Shown here piece after piece: positions 17,144-25,420 of a stretch of 64,000 bases of DNA; the stretch's first letter is position 1, and every line of letters starts with the position of its first letter. A program made the position numbers and the translations under genes. The DNA is taken from contig NZ_FXTN01000014.1 of the NCBI RefSeq assembly GCF_900182595.1, positions 62,001 to 126,000 on the forward strand, written 5' to 3'. Under the pieces are notes generated by a model. It made no database searches, was not told the DNA's origin, and saw nothing but the letters and a program-made list of their open reading frames with translations. This DNA is from Pedobacter westerhofensis (GTDB lineage Bacteria; Bacteroidota; Bacteroidia; Sphingobacteriales; Sphingobacteriaceae).

Positions 17144-18058
17144 TTATTCTTTTTGCTTATGCTGGCTGATAAAGTGGTCCAGATCTGAAAGCGTGTACGG
17201 AGGGCATGCCCCTGGTTTACTGGCGATAAAGGCTCCCGTGGCCAGTGCGTAATCAAGCGTTTCCGCGATCGGACAGCCGCTGAGTTTTTTGTAAAGGAAA
17301 GCTGCAAGAAATGAATCACCGGCACCCACAGTATCGGCAACAGTTACCGCATATGCTTCGCCGGAGTAAGAAGTGTCTTCCGCATAGTAACTGGCACCCG
17401 CGGCCCCTTTTGTAACGATGATCTCTGCAATCTTAAACTTTTGCTGCAAAAAGCGGATGCTTTCCTGTTCCGCTGCATTGCTACTGAAGAACCATTCCGT
17501 TAAAAGTGCCAGCTCATCACTGTTAAGCTTAAGGAGGTCTGCTTTAGACAAAAGCAGTTCCAGTACCTCAGGGGAATAATGCGGTGCACGTAAGTTGATG
17601 TCCAGCACCTTGAATTTTGCTGATTCCAGAATTTGCAGTAAGGTTTGGCGCGACTCATCGTTTCTGGCCGCAAGGCTGCCGAACACAAATGCCTCAGCAC
17701 TGGAGGCGAGTTCTTTAAGCCCGGGCAACAAGGCAATAAAATCCCATGCTGCATTGGGTAGGATGTCGTAAACAACTTCATGGTTGTCCATCACCTTTGC
17801 GATCACTTCGCCGGTGGGGTACAGCGGATCGGTCTGTAAAAGCACGGTGGGCAGCCCTTTTTGTCTGGAGAATTCAATCAGATCAGTACCCGCCTGATCA
17901 TTCCCAACGCGGCTGATCAGCTGGCTTTCTGCACCCGCCCGGTTCAGGTGGTAGGCCACATTCATTGGCGCCCCTCCGGCAGTACGCCCCGATGGAAGAT
18001 TGTCCCAGAGGATCTCGCCAAAACATATAATAGTTGGTTTAATAGATTCTTTGCTCAT
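17144..18058 (-). CDS. PfkB-family sugar kinase, fructokinase-like
   Basis: A 304-residue cytoplasmic ribokinase/PfkB-type kinase. The N-terminal motif ICFGEILWDNLPSGRTAGG with GAPMNVAYHLNRAG binds sugar; the C-terminal signature DTVGAGDSFLAAFLYK carries the catalytic base Asp248. The sequence most resembles fructokinases of this superfamily, but related kinases act on other hexoses, so the substrate is not certain. It is divergent from the SusC gene about 165 bases away and lies about 105 bases upstream of the DUF1080 gene on the same strand. The neighbourhood suggests phosphorylation of a sugar freed from the glycan that this locus takes up. Confidence 0.85.
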   Translation of the reverse strand: MSKESIKPTIICFGEILWDNLPSGRTAGGAPMNVAYHLNRAGAESQLISRVGNDQAGTDLIEFSRQKGLPTVLLQTDPLYPTGEVIAKVMDNHEVVYDILPNAAWDFIALLPGLKELASSAEAFVFGSLAARNDESRQTLLQILESAKFKVLDINLRAPHYSPEVLELLLSKADLLKLNSDELALLTEWFFSSNAAEQESIRFLQQKFKIAEIIVTKGAAGASYYAEDTSYSGEAYAVTVADTVGAGDSFLAAFLYKKLSGCPIAETLDYALATGAFIASKPGACPPYTLSDLDHFISQHKQKE

Positions 18059-18222
18059 AATTCAATCCAATGTAGAGAAATATTTTTTTATATTTTGGAA
18101 TACACTGTAACAATTAGTTGTGTATATTTATATGATGATGATACTTTATTTGCAGGATAACAAGATCTCCTGCTGGTGAATATTTTTCAGAATTATTATT
18201 TAACCTAACCAAATTGTAACGT

Positions 18223-21200
18223 ATGAATGTCTTTCTACCACAAAAGTGGTTTGCCTCTGCTGGCAGGCCGCAATCTCTTGTATGGCAAAAAATATTCTTT
18301 TTTTGTTCTGCTCTCATTCTCCTTAATTTTTCTTCCTATGCTCAAACGATTTTGCGTGGTGTTGTGTCAGATAATGAGAAAAATCCTCTTCCCGGGGCCA
18401 CCATCGCTGTCGCCGGTTCTACCGTTAAGGCGCTGACTGATGCAAATGGAAAGTATACTATTACCATCCCGGTTACAGCAAAGCAACTGATCTTTAGTTT
18501 CGTGGGATTGAAATCCACAACGGTAGATATCAATGGAAGAACGATTGTTGATGTGGTGCTCTTGTCAGGAACAGATCTGGAGGTAGTCACTGTTGTAGGT
18601 TACGGCTCGGTTAAAAAAAGTGATGCTACAGGTGCGGCAGCGACATTATCTGCCAAAGACTTTAACAAGGGCCCGCTTACGGCCCCTGATCAGTTGATTC
18701 AGGGTAAGGTGGCCGGTGTGCAAATGATTAATAACAGTGGTCAGCCCGGTGGTTCAACTACCGTACGTATCCGTGGAAATACGGCAATGACCGGCACGGG
18801 CCAGCCTCTTTATATTGTAGATGGTGTGGCACTTGACGGAAGGTCTGCCAGGCCCAGTCCTACAGCAGGCGGACAGGTAGGAACAACTAACCTGGGCACC
18901 GCTACGGGCGGCAACCCGCTCAACTTTATCAATCCTTCGGATATTGCCAGCATGGAAATCCTTAAGGATGCTTCTGCTACGGCAATCTATGGATCCAGGG
19001 CGGCTTACGGCGTAGTGCTGATCACTACCAAAAGGGGCAAGGCCGGGGAAACCAAGATCGATGTGAGTGCAAGTGCCGGTGTCAGTAATATGGCTCGTTC
19101 AATTGATGTGCTCAACGGGGATGAATACAGGGCGGCCTTAAAACAATATGGATTAACATCGGGCGATTACGGCGGCAATGTAGATGCGATGAAAGCCATT
19201 ACCCGTACGGGCTATAACCAAAACTATAACATTGGGATCAGCGGCGGAAGTAATGGCAACACTTTTCGCGCATCCTTTGGCTATCAGAACCAGCAGGGTA
19301 TTATTATTGGCACCGACTTTAAAAAATATAGCGGGGCATTTAATGGCAACTTTAAGTTCCTGGAAAGCAAAAAACTGGGCCTTGATGTCAGCCTGATCAG
19401 CAATCAGTATACCGAAAGCATCGCGCCGATCACAACTGATGCCGGTTTCACAGGAAGCCTCATCAGTCAGGCACTGAGCTGGAACCCTACCAGGTCGCTG
19501 TATAATGCTGATGGATCTGTATTTATAGAAAAAGGATCTACGATCATCAATCCCATCGCAATGTCCCAGGCTACCAGCGACAGGTCTAAAGTTTCTACCA
19601 TTCTGGGCAGCGTTTCCCCTTACTATAAGATTGCTCCCTGGCTTGAGTATAGAATGCTGGCCAGTATCAATTACAGCACAGGTAACAGAAGACAGTCTAT
19701 CCGAAGCTTTCTGAACCTCCAGGGCGTGCAGGCCGACGGGGATTTTCTGGGCGGTTACGCCAGCATTTCAAACAGCGAGCTGATCACCCAGCAATTTACC
19801 AACACGCTGAACTTTAATAAAGAGATTGTTGGTAAACTAAACCTTAATGCGATTGTAGGTTATGAATATACCAATTATATTAACAAAGGCCTGGTGAGCA
19901 CGGGAAAAGGATTTGGTGAAATTCCTGTAGACTATACTGACGTGATGCAGGTTACAGCACCAGCCAACAGAGGCTTGTATTCTTTCAACGATCCCAAAAC
20001 ACAATTACAATCCTGGTTTGCAAGGGCGATTTTTAATTACGATAACAAGTACCTGCTCACCGCTACGTTACGGACAGATGGATCTACTAAATTCGGCTCT
20101 GATAACCGATACGGATATTTCCCATCATTTGCAGCCGCATGGAATATCAAAAACGAAGATTTCATGAAAGGAGTAGAGTGGATAGACCAGCTCAAAATCA
20201 GGGCTGGTTACGGGCGCACAGGTAATCAGGAATTCCCTTCGGGATCTTCACAACAGCGGTATAATTATACTTATTCTAACGGACAACAGACTTTGGTTGG
20301 GGTGAATAATGAAAACCGGAGATTAAAGTGGCAGTCGGACAAACAGACAAACATTGGGGTTGATTTTGGCTTGTTCAAGAACGTCCTGACGGGTTCAGTA
20401 GATTTATTTGACAAGACTACAACCGGACTGCTGTTCCCTCAGATCCCCTTCGCGCCTGCAAATCCCGGTGTAACGGCTACATGGGTAAACCTTCCGGGGG
20501 AAATCTCAAACAGAGGGGTAGAGCTTACGCTGAATGCCAGCGTGATCGCAAGGGAAGACTTTGCGGTTAATCTTGGCGGTAACGTAACCTTCATCAAAAA
20601 TAAAGCAAAGAATATAGATGGTATCATCAAAACCGGATCACTGAGCGGACAGGGATTGAGCGGCGTAACATTGGAAGTGATCCAAAGTGGCCTGCCTTTA
20701 TTCGGAATGGTGACACGTGAATACAAAGGGCTTGACGCACAGGGATTCTCCATGTTCACCGATGACGGGTTCACCTACTATTATCTGGGAAATCCCAACC
20801 CCAAAGTAGTAATGGGGTTTAACGCAGACCTAAGATATAAAAAGATATCGCTCAATGCCAGCTTCAATGGTTCATTCGGACAGAAGATTTATAATAATAC
20901 ACTGAACTCAGTATTGCCGCTTCCAAACCTTGGAACACGTAACATCTACTCCGGTTTGATTGGGAATGCCATACAGGAATCTCTGGCTAACCCAATTGCT
21001 GCATCTTCACGGTATATTGAAAATGGCAATTACGTGAAGCTTGCTAATGCCACACTGGGATATAATGTGGGTAATATCGGTAAATCGATTAAAGCATTGA
21101 ACATCTTCGTGAACGGACAAAATCTGTTTGTCATCACCAAATATAAAGGCTTCGATCCCGAAGTAAATGTAGATAAAAGTGTGGGCGGGGTTCCGTCAGC

Positions 21201-21267
21201 GGGTATTGAATATGTTCCTTATCCCTCTGCACGTACTTTCAACTTCGGCGTAAACTTCTCTTTATAA
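18223..21267 (+). CDS. SusC/RagA-family TonB-linked outer-membrane protein
   Basis: A 1014-residue outer-membrane transporter of the SusC group. After an extended N-terminus, a signal peptide (QKIFFFCSALILLNFSSYAQ) ends near residue 41. Then come a carboxypeptidase-regulatory-like domain (about 44-120), a TonB-box-like VVTVVGYGSVKKSD, the plug (about 130-265, with VRIRGNTAMTGTGQPLYIVD, the SusC signature) and a 22-strand barrel. With the SusD lipoprotein 19 bases downstream it would form the lidded glycan importer. Glycan type is unknown; the GH20 enzymes nearby make an amino-sugar glycan plausible. I keep the ATG at 18223, though starts nearer to the signal peptide cannot be ruled out. Confidence 0.93.
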   Translation: MNVFLPQKWFASAGRPQSLVWQKIFFFCSALILLNFSSYAQTILRGVVSDNEKNPLPGATIAVAGSTVKALTDANGKYTITIPVTAKQLIFSFVGLKSTTVDINGRTIVDVVLLSGTDLEVVTVVGYGSVKKSDATGAAATLSAKDFNKGPLTAPDQLIQGKVAGVQMINNSGQPGGSTTVRIRGNTAMTGTGQPLYIVDGVALDGRSARPSPTAGGQVGTTNLGTATGGNPLNFINPSDIASMEILKDASATAIYGSRAAYGVVLITTKRGKAGETKIDVSASAGVSNMARSIDVLNGDEYRAALKQYGLTSGDYGGNVDAMKAITRTGYNQNYNIGISGGSNGNTFRASFGYQNQQGIIIGTDFKKYSGAFNGNFKFLESKKLGLDVSLISNQYTESIAPITTDAGFTGSLISQALSWNPTRSLYNADGSVFIEKGSTIINPIAMSQATSDRSKVSTILGSVSPYYKIAPWLEYRMLASINYSTGNRRQSIRSFLNLQGVQADGDFLGGYASISNSELITQQFTNTLNFNKEIVGKLNLNAIVGYEYTNYINKGLVSTGKGFGEIPVDYTDVMQVTAPANRGLYSFNDPKTQLQSWFARAIFNYDNKYLLTATLRTDGSTKFGSDNRYGYFPSFAAAWNIKNEDFMKGVEWIDQLKIRAGYGRTGNQEFPSGSSQQRYNYTYSNGQQTLVGVNNENRRLKWQSDKQTNIGVDFGLFKNVLTGSVDLFDKTTTGLLFPQIPFAPANPGVTATWVNLPGEISNRGVELTLNASVIAREDFAVNLGGNVTFIKNKAKNIDGIIKTGSLSGQGLSGVTLEVIQSGLPLFGMVTREYKGLDAQGFSMFTDDGFTYYYLGNPNPKVVMGFNADLRYKKISLNASFNGSFGQKIYNNTLNSVLPLPNLGTRNIYSGLIGNAIQESLANPIAASSRYIENGNYVKLANATLGYNVGNIGKSIKALNIFVNGQNLFVITKYKGFDPEVNVDKSVGGVPSAGIEYVPYPSARTFNFGVNFSL

Positions 21268-21286
21268 CCTCATAAATGAAATCCAT

Positions 21287-22795
21287 ATGAAAAATATATA
21301 TATCACAGCTTTTGTGGCCCTTGGTCTTTCTCTTTCGGGATGTACTAAGCTTGACGAAAGTTTAAACGGACAAATTGGCAACCAGGGTGTTTCTTCAGGC
21401 AATGTTGCCGGCCTCCTGAATGCAAGCTACACAGCAATGCGCAATCCATACCAGGGCCCCTGGGGATGGTGGTCCCTGCAGGAATTTCCATCTGATGAGG
21501 CTATCGTACCCACAAGAGGGGGCGATTGGGATGATAACGGTGCCTGGAGGGCACTGCACCTACATCGCTGGGCTGCAGACCATACCAGGATATCTGATGT
21601 TTTCAGGGACCTGAACAGTGTAAGCTATGTGGCAACCAATGTACTGCAGTTTAATCCAACTTCCGCACAGGCGGCACAGGCCAGGTTCCTTCGTGCCTTT
21701 GCACAATTTTCAATACTCGATGGCTGGGGCCAGGTGCCGTACCGTGAAGCGGGCGAGGATGTAACGCAGCCTTCACGCGTTCGCAAAGCCCCGGAGGAGA
21801 TTGCCTACCTCATCTCTGAATTGACCGCAATATTACCAGAGCTGCCTGATGGACCCAATTACAGTGCTACAAAAGATGCTGCAAGGGTGCTGCTGATGAA
21901 GATTTATCTGAATAAAGGCGCTTTTACAAATAAAGTTACGCCAACTTTTGATGCCGCAGACATGGCTCAGGTGATCACCCTGGCAGATCAGATCATCAAT
22001 TCAGGGAAATATGCTTTAAGTCCTTATTATGATAATTTTGCCCCTACCAATAACCTGCTGTCCAAAGAAAATATCTTTACCGCGCAAAATATCGGCGGCT
22101 CTGATGCCGGTGCGGTAAGGGATATCTGGAATAGTGGTCTGCACTATAATCAGAATCCCAGCGGTATCAATGGCTTTGCCACCCTTTCTGATTTTTATAA
22201 CAAGTATGAATCAACTGATAAACGTCTCGGTGGCGCCTATCCCGGCGTTACAAATGTTTCGGGTTTGAAGGTAGGATTTTTAGTTGGACAGCAATTTGAT
22301 CAGAATGGCGGATTGCTCAAAGACCGTCGCGGAAACAACCTGATTTTTACTCCCGAGGTCAGTATCATTGAGCGCGATCCCAACCACCTTGAAGTGGCCG
22401 GAATCCGCATCGTTAAATATCCTGTTGATTATGCCAATACGGCAACTAATCTTGCGGAGAATGACTGGGTGTATTACAGGTATGCAGATGTCCTGCTCAT
22501 GAAGGCTGAAGCACAGCTCAGAACAGGATTGGCGGCATCAGCATTGCCGATTGTTAATTCCCTTCGGACAGCCAGAAGCGCTACGCCCTTCGTCAGCCTT
22601 ACCCTGGATAATCTTCTTGACGAAAGAGGACGTGAGTTTATCTGGGAGGGGATCAGGCGCCAGGATTTGATCCGCTTTGGCAAGTTTCTAACGCCATGGC
22701 AGGAAAAACCTGCCGATGACCCCAAATATCTCGTATTTCCCATCCCTGATAATCAGTTGGGCAATACTAACCTCGTGCAGAATGCAGGGTATTAG
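21287..22795 (+). CDS. SusD/RagB-family glycan-binding lipoprotein
   Basis: A 502-residue surface lipoprotein. The signal peptide ends in a lipobox LSLSGC with Cys19. The helical TPR-like SusD N-terminal region includes LNASYTAMRNPYQGPWGWWS and RFLRAFAQFSILDGWGQVPY, and the C-terminal RagB/SusD region has WVYYRYADVLLMKAEAQLRT and the closing LDERGREFIWEGIRRQDLI, both family hallmarks. It captures the oligosaccharide and acts as a lid on the SusC barrel. It lies 19 bases after susC. A hairpin follows the gene, so the pair forms a two-gene unit. Confidence 0.95.
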   Translation: MKNIYITAFVALGLSLSGCTKLDESLNGQIGNQGVSSGNVAGLLNASYTAMRNPYQGPWGWWSLQEFPSDEAIVPTRGGDWDDNGAWRALHLHRWAADHTRISDVFRDLNSVSYVATNVLQFNPTSAQAAQARFLRAFAQFSILDGWGQVPYREAGEDVTQPSRVRKAPEEIAYLISELTAILPELPDGPNYSATKDAARVLLMKIYLNKGAFTNKVTPTFDAADMAQVITLADQIINSGKYALSPYYDNFAPTNNLLSKENIFTAQNIGGSDAGAVRDIWNSGLHYNQNPSGINGFATLSDFYNKYESTDKRLGGAYPGVTNVSGLKVGFLVGQQFDQNGGLLKDRRGNNLIFTPEVSIIERDPNHLEVAGIRIVKYPVDYANTATNLAENDWVYYRYADVLLMKAEAQLRTGLAASALPIVNSLRTARSATPFVSLTLDNLLDERGREFIWEGIRRQDLIRFGKFLTPWQEKPADDPKYLVFPIPDNQLGNTNLVQNAGY

Positions 22796-22834
22796 TTACC
22801 AGCTACAATCCTTCAAAATGTGATGTTCTCCATT

Positions 22835-22865
22835 GAAAGCCGCTTACCTTCGGGAAGTGGCTTTC
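22835..22865. terminator. Hairpin after the SusD gene
   Basis: GAAAGCC pairs with GGCTTTC and CTT with AAG around a TTC loop, with one wobble and one mismatch. It lies between the convergent SusD and response-regulator genes. The T-run is poor, so it is a moderate call. Confidence 0.6.
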
Positions 22866-22895
22866 TGCTGTTCAGCCAGCCCGGATGGAGCTAAG

Positions 22896-23549
22896 CTACA
22901 ATTGTATCAGCTCATTTTTTATCGCAAATAATACAAGGCCCGTGCGTGATTTGATCTCAAACTTATGGAACAGTGCTTCCCGGTAATTGTCGATGGTATG
23001 CGGACTAAGGTTCATCTTGTTCGCGATCTCTTTATAGGTCATCTCAGAACAGGAGAGCTGCAGGAATTTTAATTCATTTGCAGAGATTTCGGACGCCTCA
23101 TTCCTTGCCGGGTCTGTATCATGCAAAGATTTAATCAGTTTTTCTGATACCAGGTTATTCATATAATATCCATACGCAGCAATTGTTTTAATGGCAGTAA
23201 CCAGCTCCGTGGTTTTGGATTCCTTTAGCAAATATCCTCCGGCACCACTTTTCAGCATTTCAATAATTGGTTTATCCTCATCAAACATGCTCAATGCCAG
23301 TACCTTTACAGAGGGGTAGGTTTTGGTGACCCATTTTGTGGCAGCGTAGCCATCCATATGTGGCATGTTAATGTCCATAAGGATAACTTCCGGTAACAGC
23401 TCTGCATTGATCATTTGTTTCATATCCAGTCCGTTAGCAGCATCAAACAGAATATCAAGTTGATCTGATTCAGTCAGTAAGCTAACCAGCCCTTTACGAA
23501 ACAAGGTGTGATCGTCCACAATCGCTATAGCCGTTCTTTTTTCTTCCAT
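22896..23549 (-). CDS. LuxR/NarL-family response regulator
   Basis: A 217-residue two-component regulator. The receiver domain (about 5-125) has the acidic pocket AIVDDHT, the phospho-acceptor Asp in VILMDINMPHMDG, and the conserved Lys in GGYLLKES. A C-terminal GerE/LuxR helix-turn-helix follows (LSCSEMTYKEIANKMNLSPH, then TIDNYREALFHKF). It begins 3 bases after the stop of the histidine kinase gene and is the last gene of a three-gene operon (membrane protein, kinase, regulator). The operon is divergent from a TonB receptor gene, which is a possible target. Confidence 0.93.
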   Translation of the reverse strand: MEEKRTAIAIVDDHTLFRKGLVSLLTESDQLDILFDAANGLDMKQMINAELLPEVILMDINMPHMDGYAATKWVTKTYPSVKVLALSMFDEDKPIIEMLKSGAGGYLLKESKTTELVTAIKTIAAYGYYMNNLVSEKLIKSLHDTDPARNEASEISANELKFLQLSCSEMTYKEIANKMNLSPHTIDNYREALFHKFEIKSRTGLVLFAIKNELIQL

Positions 23550-23552
23550 CTG

Positions 23553-24338
23553 CTAAATATAAGGGATAGAAACCAAAATGTCTGTTCCAACACCTGTAAC
23601 AGAATGAATACTAAAAGTACCATCCATCATTTTTGCCCTTTTACTGATATTGAAGAGGCCCATTCCATCACTGGCCTGCAGCTTATCTTCCAGTACAAAA
23701 CCTTTCCCGTTATCTTTCACCTGCAGTGATAATGTGCTGTCTGTCTGGTCAATACTAATGGTGATCTTTGTAGCCCCGGCGTGCCTGATGATATTACTGA
23801 TAATTTCCTGGAAGAGCCTGAACAGAATCAGTTCTTTATCAGAATTTTGCGGAATTGTTCGTATTGTATTATCTGTAAACTGCACCTGGTAATCGGTACC
23901 CTTTTTTAGCCAGTCCAGCTCAAACGCAATGGCGTGCCCCAGGTTTTTCCTGATTAGCTCCTTGCCGCTCATGATCCGCGAGAGTTGCCTCAGTTCCTGT
24001 ATTGCCCTAACAACAAGTTCGCCGGCGGCATTAATCTTACCCTCCTGTGCACTGTCAGCCTTAATGGAACTCAGTGTAATGCTGGTGAGGCTCAACAGCT
24101 GTCCGATATTGTCATGGAGATTGGTGGCAATAGTTTCCATGGTATGTTCCTGCACTTCGAACTGGCTTTTGAGCAGTTCCAGCTCGAAGGTCTTTTTCAG
24201 GCTTTCTTTTTCTTCAAGATGTTTTGCCTTTTTCTTGTTATAGTATGAAACATAAACAATGATAAAAATAGGTGCGATCAGGAAAATAGAGGTAGTTAAC
24301 GTGATGAGGAAGATAACTTCCTTTGATAATATCTGCAT
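23553..24338 (-). CDS. NarL-partner histidine kinase with one membrane helix
   Basis: A sensor kinase of the HisKA_3 type. I start it at the ATG at 24338 (MQILSKEVIFLITL); the longer option uses TTG. One membrane helix covers about residues 7-30, followed by a coiled coil (KKKAKHLEEKESLKKTFELE), the phospho-acceptor His in ATNLHDNIGQLLSLTSI, and an HATPase_c domain (EIISNIIRHAG, DNGKGF, SDGMGLFNISKRA). There is no periplasmic sensing domain, so it probably takes its signal from the multi-pass protein encoded just upstream, whose gene end overlaps this start by 43 bases. The regulator gene follows after 3 bases. Confidence 0.9.
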   Translation of the reverse strand: MQILSKEVIFLITLTTSIFLIAPIFIIVYVSYYNKKKAKHLEEKESLKKTFELELLKSQFEVQEHTMETIATNLHDNIGQLLSLTSITLSSIKADSAQEGKINAAGELVVRAIQELRQLSRIMSGKELIRKNLGHAIAFELDWLKKGTDYQVQFTDNTIRTIPQNSDKELILFRLFQEIISNIIRHAGATKITISIDQTDSTLSLQVKDNGKGFVLEDKLQASDGMGLFNISKRAKMMDGTFSIHSVTGVGTDILVSIPYI

Positions 24339-24964
24339 ATAAAAGCGTAAGACCAGCAAGCGTATAAAAGTACGTTCAGCAAATTAAAGATAATGTATCT
24401 GATCGATAAAGTTGCTTTGATCCCATTTTCGTTCTGTACCAGATAATCATAAAAAACATTACAGGCCGTACTGCCAAAATAATACAGCAGAATACCATTT
24501 ACAATCCAGAAGGTCGGGTAGGTGCTTAGTTGTCGGAATCTTTCGTCCTTAATAATCAGCAGATAGAAATATAAACTGGCAACTACGAACACGACCGACA
24601 TAAATGTGGCTGTAAATGAGGGGAACGATTTGAAATGACTGGTATACAGTTCCATCAGATAGATCACCAGAAATAACGCCATCCAGCTATACAGCAGTTT
24701 GATTTTGTGGTGGTATCTTTTATAGATATAATAAAAGAAAGTGCTGACCATCAAACACTCAAAAAACATGTAAATGGTGTAAATGAGATAATTTCTCGTA
24801 TGGTGCACGCGCAAATAAATCCCTCCCGTTTCAGTAATGCACACGAGAAATAAATAGGCGATAAAACTTTTCCAAAGGAGGCTCTTATCCTGAAAGAGAC
24901 AAATAAGCCCGATCAGGAAGCAGGTGATTTCTGCGATCGTGTTAATGCTGAGATATAAGGGCAT
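24296..24964 (-). CDS. Multi-span membrane protein, likely sensor partner of the kinase
   Basis: A 222-residue protein with about seven hydrophobic segments and no domain that I can name (LSINTIAEITCFLIGLICLF at the start, FWIVNGILLYYFGSTACNVF near the end). It has few charged residues within the membrane and a short Ser-rich tail. Its gene is first in the operon and its end overlaps the start of the kinase gene, so the two products are made together. I infer that it is the sensing module for a kinase that itself lacks one; similar unnamed seven-span proteins precede kinases in other Bacteroidota. Confidence 0.75.
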   Translation of the reverse strand: MPLYLSINTIAEITCFLIGLICLFQDKSLLWKSFIAYLFLVCITETGGIYLRVHHTRNYLIYTIYMFFECLMVSTFFYYIYKRYHHKIKLLYSWMALFLVIYLMELYTSHFKSFPSFTATFMSVVFVVASLYFYLLIIKDERFRQLSTYPTFWIVNGILLYYFGSTACNVFYDYLVQNENGIKATLSIRYIIFNLLNVLLYACWSYAFICRYYQRKLSSSSR

Positions 24965-25420
24965 TTTAATTTAGATTTTATGTAGCTAAACTATGGAAAT
25001 AAAACAGCTCAGCAAATTCCTGTCCGCCCTAATTTAAAGTCTATTCCACCACTCAGAAAAGCTGTTTTCACCCTGTGCTAACACTTTTTAGTGTATTTAC
25101 TATATGTAAAAGTATTTTTCACTGGTATTTTGTGTCATTTGACTCTATTATTCTGATTTAAAGCGGTTATATTGCTATATATCTCATTAATATTTGATAA
25201 TGTCTATTATTTAATAGTAAAAAATGATAATTATATATTTTAAAGTCAATTATTTGATATTATAATAGTAATAAAATCACAAATGATTGTATATCAGTAA
25301 AATATTGTAACTATTGTTGGTGTAAATATGATTGTTTTTCGTTTTTAAATACTTAAATTGTGGAAAAGACCTAATTTTTTAGGTCTTAAATCTAAATTAA
25401 CTATTAAAAGCCTCTTAATT
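24965..25420. promoter_or_regulatory. Long AT-rich divergent intergenic region
   Basis: About 455 bases between the signalling operon and the frameshifted TonB receptor, with no supportable open frame. It is very AT-rich (many TATTT, TAATA and ATTAT runs). A perfect 9-bp hairpin (AAGACCTAA, loop TTTT, TTAGGTCTT, 25366-25387) lies 33 bases before the receptor ATG and could affect its leader, and a weaker 5-bp hairpin (ACACT/AGTGT) sits near 25081-25094. It must hold the divergent promoters; none matches the consensus clearly. Confidence 0.5.
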
